Positions 8,846 to 16,374 of a stretch of DNA of 34,049 nt are shown in pieces. The position numbers and the translations under genes are program-made. Origin of the DNA: Planctomycetota bacterium (lineage in GTDB: Bacteria; Planctomycetota; Phycisphaerae; Sedimentisphaerales; Anaerobacaceae). The DNA is taken from the NCBI GenBank assembly GCA_019456195.1, contig VRUK01000060.1, forward strand, positions 1 through 34,049. Reading direction: 5' to 3'. Every line of letters begins with the position of its first letter. Position 1 is the stretch's first letter. The notes under the pieces are model-generated. The model saw nothing but the letters and a program-made list of their open reading frames with translations, did not search any database and had not been told where the DNA came from.

Positions 8846-8872
8846 GAGTTCCTCTGCCATTGAGCTAAATCA
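8846..8872 (-). other. tRNA-like 5'-half fragment (A-box-like sequence)
   Basis: On the minus strand this reads TTTAGCTCAATGGCAGAGGA, which matches the D-arm consensus of many bacterial tRNAs (TAGCTCAATGG-AGAG). No matching anticodon stem, T-arm or acceptor partner follows, so it is not a working tRNA gene. It may be a relic or chance. Confidence 0.3.
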
Positions 8873-8875
8873 AAC

Positions 8876-8908
8876 GGGGCCTATACCGAATCAATCAGTA
8901 TAGGCCCC
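8876..8908 (-). terminator. Strong hairpin downstream of the LamG protein gene
   Basis: GGGGCCTATAC (8876-8886) pairs over 11 bp with GTATAGGCCCC (8898-8908) around an 11-base loop, about 56 bases past the LamG gene stop. There is no clear U-run, so termination is inferred from position and stability. It is a structural relative of the hairpin at 320-350. Confidence 0.55.
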
Positions 8909-8964
8909 CGAGTTAATACAAATCTGCAATATCAACTATACAATCTTAGCTGCCGGTTCGGAGT

Positions 8965-11103
8965 TTAACGCGCATAGAGACGAATGTCGTCATAGTACAT
9001 CATACCTGCGCCGCCTGCAACCGGGTTGCTCCTGTCACCAAGGCCAAGTGTAATCGTATTGACGCTGGTAAGGTCCACACCCTGGTCTGAAAACGCCTGC
9101 AAGTCGATATTCCATTCGGTCCAGGAAATCATTTGCGCTGCGTTAGGATTATCATGATTAACCACAGCGCTATCGTTGAGAGCAACGTACAAATTCTCAG
9201 CAGCGTTACCCGCAGTGCCTCGGAACCAAATTGTTAATGTGTTGATACCTTTGAATGTCCAGTCATGATTGGAAGTCAATGTTAAAGTCGCCTCTGATTT
9301 CCCAACGACATTGTCATAGGACATGGGCATCGACTGCAAATCTCCGTGAACGATAGTCTGCTCGGCAAAAGGAGGATTGGCATGACCAACGACTGATCCG
9401 TTTAATGCAGGGTTGTCGAATCCATCTAACCATACGTTAAATATCCTGTTGCTTGCCGGGTCAGTCGAGTCAAGGTCATTGTAGCTCTCAAAATCGTCCA
9501 CAACAAGGAAGTTACCTGTAGAAAAGCTCCAGAGGAGGCCTGTCCACGGACTGTCGGCGTTGGCATTATTGGCCTCATCAACACGCCAGTAGTAAGTAGT
9601 ATTCCACTCCAGGAGCCCGGGGTCATAGCTCTCGGAGCCGAGGTTGCCGCTGCCTTTTAACTCCAGAGAGGCTGCATCGGTACCGAAGTAAATCTCATGC
9701 GATGCACCAAAGATTCCCGGTGTCCAGGTAAGAATCGGTGTTTGCGATACACCCACAGCACCATTAGCCGGAGTTGGATTTGCGACAGTTCCTTCAGTTG
9801 TGAAACTCCAGACATCGCCTTTATGTGTTTCGACAATATCGAACTCATCGACCCGCCAGTAATAAGTCTTAGCCATTTGAAGCGTACCGGGATTATAATT
9901 TGCAGTTCCCTGGGGAAGACCGCCAGCTGCATTATTAATATCGTCAAAATTGTCACCGAAGTACACAGTGTGCAGTTTCACCCCGAAACCTCCCGACCAG
10001 CTAAGTTTCACATCGACATCTACAGATTCTGCCCGATCAGCCGGGTCTGGAAAGTATGCTGTTTTGGGAGGAACCGTAAAGCTCCAAACAGCACCTTCGT
10101 GTTTAGTAGTGCCGTCAGCCTCAACCTCATCGATTCGCCAGTAATAAGTCGTTCCCGGAACAAGACCATCCGGAAAAACAAATCCGGGAAAACCAACAAC
10201 AAGAAATTCAACTGTTTGATTGCTCTGGAACGCGCTTTCAGCGCCGGCATCGACATCGTCAAAATTATCACCGAAGTACACATCGTGCGAAGCGGCTGAC
10301 GTTCCCGGTTCCCAGGAAAAGCTTACCCATGTATCGGCATGAATGGCACCATCAGCGGGATTGGGACGAAAGGCAGTTGGAAATATACCTAACATAATAG
10401 TCTGAATCTCAGCCGGTGTCAGGGCATGGTTGTAGATCCGCGCCTCGTCGATGGTACCGACAAATGTTTCGTTGTTACCAGAATCAACGCAACCGATCGT
10501 CACCGGGGTGTCGTCCGCAGTATCTATAAAATTAATATTCCCGGTTGAGACTTCCTCGCCATTGATATACTGCGCTACGGCGCCGCTGTTCCAGGTCACT
10601 GCCACATGAATCCACTGATTCGCATAGGGGGCGATGAGTCCATTGCCCCACCCCAAACCGCCACCACCACCGCCATTGGCACTATCGGCTCGAAACAAGA
10701 AATCGCCGGCTGGATTGGTCTGCCAGAACCACTTGACACCGGTGCCGGGATCCCAGCCCTGACGCTTACCGATAATGCCCTGCTGTGAGATGGTATGTCC
10801 CTCGCCCTCCCAGTTGATCCAGGCGGCCAGCGTCATGGCATCGGTACCTGCCGTGGGATCGAGGGGGCCAACCACGATTCGCTCACCGGCCGTGTCAAAA
10901 TACACGGCCGAATCCTTGTACCCGGCCACCCATTCTACGGCACCATTAAACGTTCCATCATTCCCGTTTCCCGTTATGTCGAAGGCCTCGGTTCCCTGGC
11001 CTTCATCGAATGGCCAATAGCCAATCAATTCCGCCCGGATTGCATTTGTGCAGATGCCTAAGACCAATAACATGGCAACAACTAATTTTATTTTTCGAAA
11101 CAT
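8965..11103 (-). CDS. Secreted LamG / fibronectin-like multidomain binding protein
   Basis: This 712-residue exported protein starts at 11103: AGGAGG stands seven bases before that ATG and a signal peptide (MFRKIKLVVAMLLVLGICTNAIRA) follows, whereas the longer frame adds an unlikely leader. Residues 25-230 form a LamG/concanavalin-A-like domain (IGYWPFDEGQGTEAFDITGN at its start, TIDEARIYNHALTPAEI at its end). Three fibronectin-like repeats follow at roughly 240-530, each with PNPADGA or equivalent, a VYFGDNFDD or IYFGTD segment, and TYYWRVDE. A C-terminal beta-sandwich (from VVDDFESYNDLD) ends in YYDDIRLYAR, a tail familiar from planctomycete exported proteins. There is no catalytic domain. 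It probably binds glycans or acts at the cell surface, perhaps with the adjacent glycoside hydrolase. Confidence 0.8.
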   Translation of the reverse strand: MFRKIKLVVAMLLVLGICTNAIRAELIGYWPFDEGQGTEAFDITGNGNDGTFNGAVEWVAGYKDSAVYFDTAGERIVVGPLDPTAGTDAMTLAAWINWEGEGHTISQQGIIGKRQGWDPGTGVKWFWQTNPAGDFLFRADSANGGGGGGLGWGNGLIAPYANQWIHVAVTWNSGAVAQYINGEEVSTGNINFIDTADDTPVTIGCVDSGNNETFVGTIDEARIYNHALTPAEIQTIMLGIFPTAFRPNPADGAIHADTWVSFSWEPGTSAASHDVYFGDNFDDVDAGAESAFQSNQTVEFLVVGFPGFVFPDGLVPGTTYYWRIDEVEADGTTKHEGAVWSFTVPPKTAYFPDPADRAESVDVDVKLSWSGGFGVKLHTVYFGDNFDDINNAAGGLPQGTANYNPGTLQMAKTYYWRVDEFDIVETHKGDVWSFTTEGTVANPTPANGAVGVSQTPILTWTPGIFGASHEIYFGTDAASLELKGSGNLGSESYDPGLLEWNTTYYWRVDEANNANADSPWTGLLWSFSTGNFLVVDDFESYNDLDSTDPASNRIFNVWLDGFDNPALNGSVVGHANPPFAEQTIVHGDLQSMPMSYDNVVGKSEATLTLTSNHDWTFKGINTLTIWFRGTAGNAAENLYVALNDSAVVNHDNPNAAQMISWTEWNIDLQAFSDQGVDLTSVNTITLGLGDRSNPVAGGAGMMYYDDIRLYAR

Positions 11104-11423
11104 AATAATCCTCCTACACAATAGTTTACGATAACGATGACTATTCAATGAACAATGACCATTCCACGGCTTTGGGGAGCAGAAACTGCAAACACCCTCA
11201 TTCACGGACACAAACTTCATTAACATTATTTATACCAAATCAGCCACTTTCACGTCAAGAAAAATCCCTTGATTATGTATTAGTATGCCTCGTATATAAA
11301 TATGGAGAAGTGCCGCGAAAAGGCCGTTACCACTGCTGCTACTACAAATTGATTGAAAATACAATGGGATCGGCAACAGCCCATTTCGGATTGTCTTGAC
11401 ACACTTAAAAAGCAAGTCGGTGT
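11104..11423. other. Intergenic region upstream of the LamG gene
   Basis: No gene is supported. It must hold the minus-strand promoter of the LamG gene. ATTAACATTATTTAT at 11219-11233 repeats the half-site of the palindrome at 2100-2128, again upstream of a minus-strand carbohydrate-related gene. Confidence 0.4.
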
Positions 11424-11819
11424 TTAGATTGGGCTTTTCGGGCAGAATCCGAGGAATGAGAATGCCAGGCCTAAGATAATGACTGCAATGGCCTCTATCT
11501 TTAGGATACTTTCTTTTTGTACCATTGCTCTGGACAGTGCGATCATAATCTTAGGCTGAATGAGAATCAAAATACCCTTTATCAGAGCTAACCATCCGAC
11601 TATGGTTATGATGACTGACAAATCCATTGTCCATATATTGTGGAATGCCAGGATCAGGTAGCCGACAACAAGAGCCATAATTCCGCCAAGGTACAGAACG
11701 GCGGCGTTTTCGATGAAGTCCTCAAATAGTTTTTTGTAGAAGCCAGGGTTGATAAAGATCCCGATGCCAATAGCGATGTAAACGATTGAAATAATTTGAA
11801 AGATTTGAGAGTCTGACAT
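11424..11819 (-). CDS. Small integral membrane protein, four predicted helices
   Basis: I do not recognise a named family with confidence. Starting at the Met at 11819 (MSDSQIFQ) gives 131 residues; a longer frame adds a short Lys-rich leader, and no start has a strong Shine-Dalgarno, only AAGAAG. Four hydrophobic segments are clear: VYIAIGIGIFI, AAVLYLGGIMALVVGYLILAF, LSVIITIVGWLALIKGILILI and AIAVIILGLAFSFLGF. Short polar loops and few conserved-looking charged residues argue against an enzyme. It lies 63 bases after the HzsA-like gene on the same strand and may be co-transcribed, so a membrane role beside that exported heme protein is possible. Confidence 0.55.
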   Translation of the reverse strand: MSDSQIFQIISIVYIAIGIGIFINPGFYKKLFEDFIENAAVLYLGGIMALVVGYLILAFHNIWTMDLSVIITIVGWLALIKGILILIQPKIMIALSRAMVQKESILKIEAIAVIILGLAFSFLGFCPKSPI

Positions 11820-11882
11820 TTTTTTCTTCTTAAAAGAAAGTGTCATTATCAAACATAACTTTGATTTTATGGACGAATAGCT

Positions 11883-14381
11883 CTATGGTGTTGTGTGTTC
11901 ACTTCGGGCGGTTACAGTTGGCTGCCACCAGAGTGAGCGCCAATATGCACGGTCGGTCGCGTACACATCGATTAAGGTATCTTCAGAAAGGTTTTTCGGC
12001 AGGAGACCATATCTTTTCATCTCACGAATGTAGGTTTTCGTTGGGCGAAAGCCGGGCATATCAAAGCGTTTGATTTGCTCAATGTGCTGTTTCCCATCGT
12101 GACACAAGGCAAGAATATTTTGATAGTCCGGGTCGTTTGCATCGGCGAAAACGGTCACTGTTTGGCCGAAACTTCCATCTTCATTTCGCTGCTTACAGAT
12201 GTTATAACCTCCGGCGTCTGTTGCAAGCGGGGCCAGTAAGATAAGCGATTTCTCGGGGCGAGAAAGATTGAACATAAGGTGCCGTGAAAATTGTATGCGG
12301 ATGTCATCCGGGTCGGGATTTGACAGTATGAGTTCCAAATTGTCGGATATATACTGGGGCATAGGCAGGGATCTGTCGTGACAGCTTTTGCAGCGTCTCT
12401 GGATTGCCTCTGCTGCGGCGATGGAGCTGGGCCATTTGCGGTCGCTCGTTTCAAGTACGCTCTTTGGAAAACCGCCAATCATGCCGGTACCAAGCGCGGC
12501 GTAAGTGCCCGGATACGGCGCGGCCGACTCAATCCAATAGCGGATCATATTCTGCTCGTGCTGAGTAAGTGTTGCACCATAATGGTTGCCGTCGAGCATT
12601 TTCATCAAAGGACTGGCGGAAGTGCCGACCGAACGCGGCGGCAGGTTGGTCTGCAAGCGGTCGCGTCCATCGGAAAACAGTTGCCTGGCCGTAAGTGTAT
12701 AGTAGCTGTGGGAAAAAATGGGCCCGTGGTCCCCTGTGAGTATTATGCGTCCGGCACGCTCATCGTAATCGTGGCATGAGAGACAATGTTTGTCAAAAAT
12801 AGGTTGAATGTCACGCGGATAATCGAACACATCAGGGATGCCCGCAACAGGCGTAATCTGACTCGGCGGGCGCCCGAGCGCCTGCAGCGAGGCGGCCATC
12901 GGAGAGGTTGGAGTTTTCTGCCGTTGTTCGTGGCAGCCAACGCAACTGGTTGTTTCGCCGGGCATCACGACCAGGAAGCTGTGCATGCGTTTGACGGAAT
13001 TGTTGTTTTCATCCAGAGCGACAAAAAACAAGCTCCGCATAGCAGGCACTTCCATATAGGCAGAGCCATCTTCTTCGACAGGAACGGTTCCAACGATACG
13101 CTCCAGCGTGTAGGTTCCGCCGAAGCTTATCGGGGGCATCTTGCCGCTGTAATTAATCGGCTTTGGCAGGCTTTCCAGTACGAGGAGTTTTTTTATCTCG
13201 CCGGGCTTAACGCCTTCCATCCGCCGGCCTGCGTAAACATCCTGAAGAATCAATCTGCCGGTCGCCTGCGTAAGGTCGCTTCGCGGGGGAATTACCGGCT
13301 CCCGCGGTCGCGGCCTCAAGGGGCGAGGTTCATGACACTCCACTTTAGCGTCAATGAGTTCCGACGGTAGGCGGTATATTTGCTTTGTCTGGCCTTTGGC
13401 GTTCATTACCAGCAGCCTGGGGCCCTGGGCCACGAGGAAACAATCCACCGACAGTGGATAAGGGTCGCGATAATTGTCCTTTTTGCTCACCCGGCGGGCC
13501 GAAGATATTTCATCGGGGCCGGCTTTGGGCGTAACGATGGTAATGGCTCCATCGTGTTCCTTGCGTCCGTGCTCGGGGGAAAAGACAGCCACGACTTCGT
13601 TGCGGCTGCCGGGAATCGGCTTGGCGTCAATCATCAGAGTTCCCGGGTGCAGGTTCCCGTAGTATATCATCTGGCCGGTACCATCCGGGTTAGCCGTCCA
13701 GAGATGGTGAAACGCGACGCGGCTGCGGTCAACATATTCCCATCGCTCATAAATCACCCGCCCATCCGGCAGAGTCCACGGGGTGTTGTCATGCTCGATG
13801 TTGGCAGAAACCGGATGGATATTCGCTCCGTCACCATCACAGACGTAAAGAATCGCCACCTGCGAGTACCAGCAAGGGACCCAGCGATCAGATCGGCTGG
13901 AGCAGAACATAATTTGGCCGCTCGGCAGGTAAGTCGGTTCCATGTCATCATAAGGTCCCGAGGTGAGCTGTGTTAGCCCGCTGCCGTCAACATTTATTTC
14001 GTAAAGATGAAAATAGGCCGTGCCTCCCGGGCGGTAGGAAATGAGGATTTTGGCGCCGTCGTAATGTACCTGGGGGTCACGAATCGAGCCGTCGGGATCA
14101 TCGAGCAAGACAGTGATTTCACCGGTAGCGACTTTTAACCGGCACAAACGACCCATGGCCCCGTAAAGCATTTTGTTTTCGTCCTGGGCGTAGTAACCGA
14201 AATTCTCATACCAGTGTCCCCCTGCGCCGGGCTGTCGACTGGAGAAAATTATCTCTTCGACGCCTATATCCGCTGCGGCTGCCAACTCAAACGCAGGCCA
14301 TATAGTGATGAGAATCAAAAAGACCACTACCTTTAGGAAAGTACCTGTTTTGGAAAATCGTTCATACGTTCCTTTGAACAT
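11883..14381 (-). CDS. Exported HzsA-like protein: beta-propeller plus three CXXCH motifs
   Basis: This 832-residue protein resembles the family annotated with the hydrazine synthase alpha-subunit middle domain, widespread in planctomycetes that do not perform anammox. A hydrophobic export signal or anchor spans residues 14-37. Residues 40-330 carry TolB/WD-like propeller repeats (YDGAKILISYRPGG, YLPSGQIMFCSSR, LPDGRVIYERWEYVDRS). Three c-type heme-binding motifs follow: CVGCH 480-484, CLSCH 533-537 and CKSCH 664-668, so it is probably a periplasmic multiheme cytochrome. The partner and substrate are unknown, and hydrazine synthesis should not be assumed because the beta/gamma subunits are not here. 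No Shine-Dalgarno precedes the start; a promoter placed six bases upstream suggests a leaderless mRNA. Confidence 0.75.
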   Translation of the reverse strand: MFKGTYERFSKTGTFLKVVVFLILITIWPAFELAAAADIGVEEIIFSSRQPGAGGHWYENFGYYAQDENKMLYGAMGRLCRLKVATGEITVLLDDPDGSIRDPQVHYDGAKILISYRPGGTAYFHLYEINVDGSGLTQLTSGPYDDMEPTYLPSGQIMFCSSRSDRWVPCWYSQVAILYVCDGDGANIHPVSANIEHDNTPWTLPDGRVIYERWEYVDRSRVAFHHLWTANPDGTGQMIYYGNLHPGTLMIDAKPIPGSRNEVVAVFSPEHGRKEHDGAITIVTPKAGPDEISSARRVSKKDNYRDPYPLSVDCFLVAQGPRLLVMNAKGQTKQIYRLPSELIDAKVECHEPRPLRPRPREPVIPPRSDLTQATGRLILQDVYAGRRMEGVKPGEIKKLLVLESLPKPINYSGKMPPISFGGTYTLERIVGTVPVEEDGSAYMEVPAMRSLFFVALDENNNSVKRMHSFLVVMPGETTSCVGCHEQRQKTPTSPMAASLQALGRPPSQITPVAGIPDVFDYPRDIQPIFDKHCLSCHDYDERAGRIILTGDHGPIFSHSYYTLTARQLFSDGRDRLQTNLPPRSVGTSASPLMKMLDGNHYGATLTQHEQNMIRYWIESAAPYPGTYAALGTGMIGGFPKSVLETSDRKWPSSIAAAEAIQRRCKSCHDRSLPMPQYISDNLELILSNPDPDDIRIQFSRHLMFNLSRPEKSLILLAPLATDAGGYNICKQRNEDGSFGQTVTVFADANDPDYQNILALCHDGKQHIEQIKRFDMPGFRPTKTYIREMKRYGLLPKNLSEDTLIDVYATDRAYWRSLWWQPTVTARSEHTTP

Positions 14382-14387
14382 ATTAAT

Positions 14388-14416
14388 ATAATAACATATA
14401 ATGCTTGCAATGTTAA
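14388..14416 (-). promoter_or_regulatory. Candidate sigma70-type promoter for the HzsA-like gene
   Basis: On the minus strand, TTAACA (14411-14416) and TATTAT (14388-14393) are separated by 17 bases; each matches its consensus at five of six positions. Only six bases lie between the -10 box and the ATG at 14381, so transcription would start at or next to the start codon. Confidence 0.5.
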
Positions 14417-14422
14417 AGGTTT

Positions 14423-14450
14423 TTGATTATTGAATCGTCAATGATATAAA
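14423..14450 (+). promoter_or_regulatory. Candidate promoter for the export-like operon
   Basis: TTGATT (14423-14428) and TATAAA (14445-14450) are spaced by 16 bases, about 28 bases before the ATG of the GAF/HlyD gene. It is divergent from, and partly interleaved with, the HzsA-like gene promoter. Confidence 0.4.
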
Positions 14451-14478
14451 ACTTGTCTGCATAAATAAGAAAAAAATA

Positions 14479-16359
14479 ATGGATAATCAGCAGAACCATC
14501 GCCAGCTAACGCAAACCGGCAAACCAACCGCCGCTGAACTTATCAAGCAGCTTGAGCAGTTTGACGGCTCCTCGGGACAATTCTTAACGAATTTGCTTGC
14601 CATACAGTGCCTGTTAAGCCGGGCGGATAGTGGTGCAATTTTACGAAGCAACCAGCAAAAAGGCGTTGATGTGCTGGCTATATATCCCGCACTCAAAGAA
14701 AAGCAAGCTCCTCCTTTATGGCTGAATCAATCTGCTGAACTTATTCGCCGGGCTGATTCGGTAGATACGGTCATCGTCAAAGCCTTGGGGCTCCAAGAGA
14801 AGATAGATAATAAAACAATCCAGCATTATGCCGTTCTGGTCCCGCTCAAAATGTCTGATATCGGACAAGCTATGGGAGCTTTCGTAGTCAGGGCCGGTGA
14901 CAATAATACACTCGAATCAAGCCGGGGACAATTGGAACTAACAGCCGGGCTGCTGGGTAACTTTGAGAAACGATTGACAGTCCAGAACAAGCAGGCAGGT
15001 TTGGTCAGCCTGCAAAAAGCAATGGAAACGCTTTCAGCTATTAATCGTCAGAAGCGATTTCTAAGTACGGTAATGGCTCTGTGTAACGAAGCAGCTTCTC
15101 AGTGGCAGTGCGAACGTGTGAGTATCGGTTTTCTCAAGGGAAGATATGTTCGCCTAAAAGCGATGAGCCACACAGAGGATTTCAGTCGAAAGATGCAGGT
15201 TGTTCAGGACATAGAGTCTGCGATGGAGGAGTGCCTTGACCAGGACTGCGAGGTTTTATATCCTGCTTCACAGGAGGCCACTTATATCAGCCGTGCAGCA
15301 GGTGAATTGTCCAGGGGTCATGGTCCACTGGCAGTTTTAAGCGTTCCTCTTCGATGGGACGGGGAAGTTCGTACCGTTCTGACCCTTGAGCGGGAGTCGA
15401 GCAAGCCTTTTACTCTGGAAGAAATCGAGGTAATTCGATTAGCCTGCGAGTTATGCACGGCCAGATTATTGGAATTGTATGAGCATGACCGCTGGATTGG
15501 CGGCAAGGTCATCGCCAAAATACGCGGCGGGCTGGCTTTGTTAATCGGCCCAAGATATACCTGGACGAAAATTTTGGCGATATTGATATCCGGTTTGATA
15601 GTGTTTTTGATATTTGCAAAGGGACAGTTTCGGGCGGAAGCGCCCTTTGCTCTTGAGGCCACTTATCAGCAGGTAGTCTGCGCATCGTTCGACGGTTATA
15701 TCAAAAGCGTTAACGTCGAAGTAGGTGATACCGTTAAAGAAAACGAAACAACCCTGGCTGAGCTTGATACGGCGGAGCTGCGTCTGAAATTAGCCGGCGT
15801 CAAAGCGGAACAAGCCGGATATCTTAAGCAGGTCGCCGCTGCCATGCGAGACAGTGAAACCGCACAAGCCCAAATTGCACAAGCCAACTCTGCCAAATCC
15901 CAGGCTCAAATTGACCTGTTTAATTACCTGATAGAGCAGGGAAAAGTCATATCGCCAATCAGCGGAGTTGTTGTTAAAGGTGACCTGAAACGCCAGATTG
16001 GGGCACCGGTGAAAACAGGGGACGTTCTCTTCGAGGTCACTCCTCTTGAGTCACTTCGGGCTGAACTGCTGGTATCTGAAGACCAGATTTTTGATATTTC
16101 AGTGGAGCAGGAAGGGTATCTTGCTACGGTGTCTTATCCTTCACAGCGAATGAAATTTGTCGTAGAGCGTATCAATCCCATGGCCGAGGTGGTGAATAAC
16201 CGTAATGTATTTAAGGTGCGCGTCCGCCTGCTGGAAACACGCTCATGGATGCGGCCCGGAATGGAGGGAGTTGCCAAGGTATCAATCGGCAAACGGCGGT
16301 ACGTTTGGATATGGACCCGAAGAGTCGTTAACTGGCTGCGAATGAAACTGTGGCTTTGA
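14479..16359 (+). CDS. GAF-domain / HlyD-type membrane fusion protein
   Basis: This 626-residue protein joins a cytoplasmic sensor-like half to a periplasmic adaptor. Residues 1-165 resemble a degenerate first GAF-like region, and residues about 185-335 a clearer GAF domain (RVSIGFLKGRYVRLKAMSHTE, VLSVPLRWDGEVRTVLTLER). One transmembrane helix follows at roughly 362-382 (ILAILISGLIVFLIF). The remainder is an HlyD/MFP adaptor: lipoyl-like half-motif (ASFDGYIKSVNVEVGDTVKENE), a short alpha-helical hairpin, the second half-motif (VISPISGVVVKGDL), then a beta-barrel to the end. Family adaptors connect inner membrane machinery to a TolC channel. It is the first gene of an operon with the M50 fusion protein 15 bases downstream. 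The combination suggests an adaptor that senses a cytosolic ligand, but no ligand residue can be identified. Confidence 0.8.
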   Translation: MDNQQNHRQLTQTGKPTAAELIKQLEQFDGSSGQFLTNLLAIQCLLSRADSGAILRSNQQKGVDVLAIYPALKEKQAPPLWLNQSAELIRRADSVDTVIVKALGLQEKIDNKTIQHYAVLVPLKMSDIGQAMGAFVVRAGDNNTLESSRGQLELTAGLLGNFEKRLTVQNKQAGLVSLQKAMETLSAINRQKRFLSTVMALCNEAASQWQCERVSIGFLKGRYVRLKAMSHTEDFSRKMQVVQDIESAMEECLDQDCEVLYPASQEATYISRAAGELSRGHGPLAVLSVPLRWDGEVRTVLTLERESSKPFTLEEIEVIRLACELCTARLLELYEHDRWIGGKVIAKIRGGLALLIGPRYTWTKILAILISGLIVFLIFAKGQFRAEAPFALEATYQQVVCASFDGYIKSVNVEVGDTVKENETTLAELDTAELRLKLAGVKAEQAGYLKQVAAAMRDSETAQAQIAQANSAKSQAQIDLFNYLIEQGKVISPISGVVVKGDLKRQIGAPVKTGDVLFEVTPLESLRAELLVSEDQIFDISVEQEGYLATVSYPSQRMKFVVERINPMAEVVNNRNVFKVRVRLLETRSWMRPGMEGVAKVSIGKRRYVWIWTRRVVNWLRMKLWL

Positions 16360-16374
16360 GTTGTAAGAATTCTT

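Noticed and set aside
9697..10299. 200-aa plus-strand frame across the LamG gene
   Set aside because: It runs antisense through fibronectin-like repeats and its composition follows from them.
12786..13976. Two long plus-strand frames opposite the HzsA-like gene
   Set aside because: They are antisense shadows in GC-rich coding sequence; the minus frame has heme motifs and a signal segment.
11883..14381. Anammox hydrazine synthase
   Set aside because: Only the alpha-like architecture is present, without beta/gamma subunits or hydrazine dehydrogenase, and such proteins are common in non-anammox planctomycetes.
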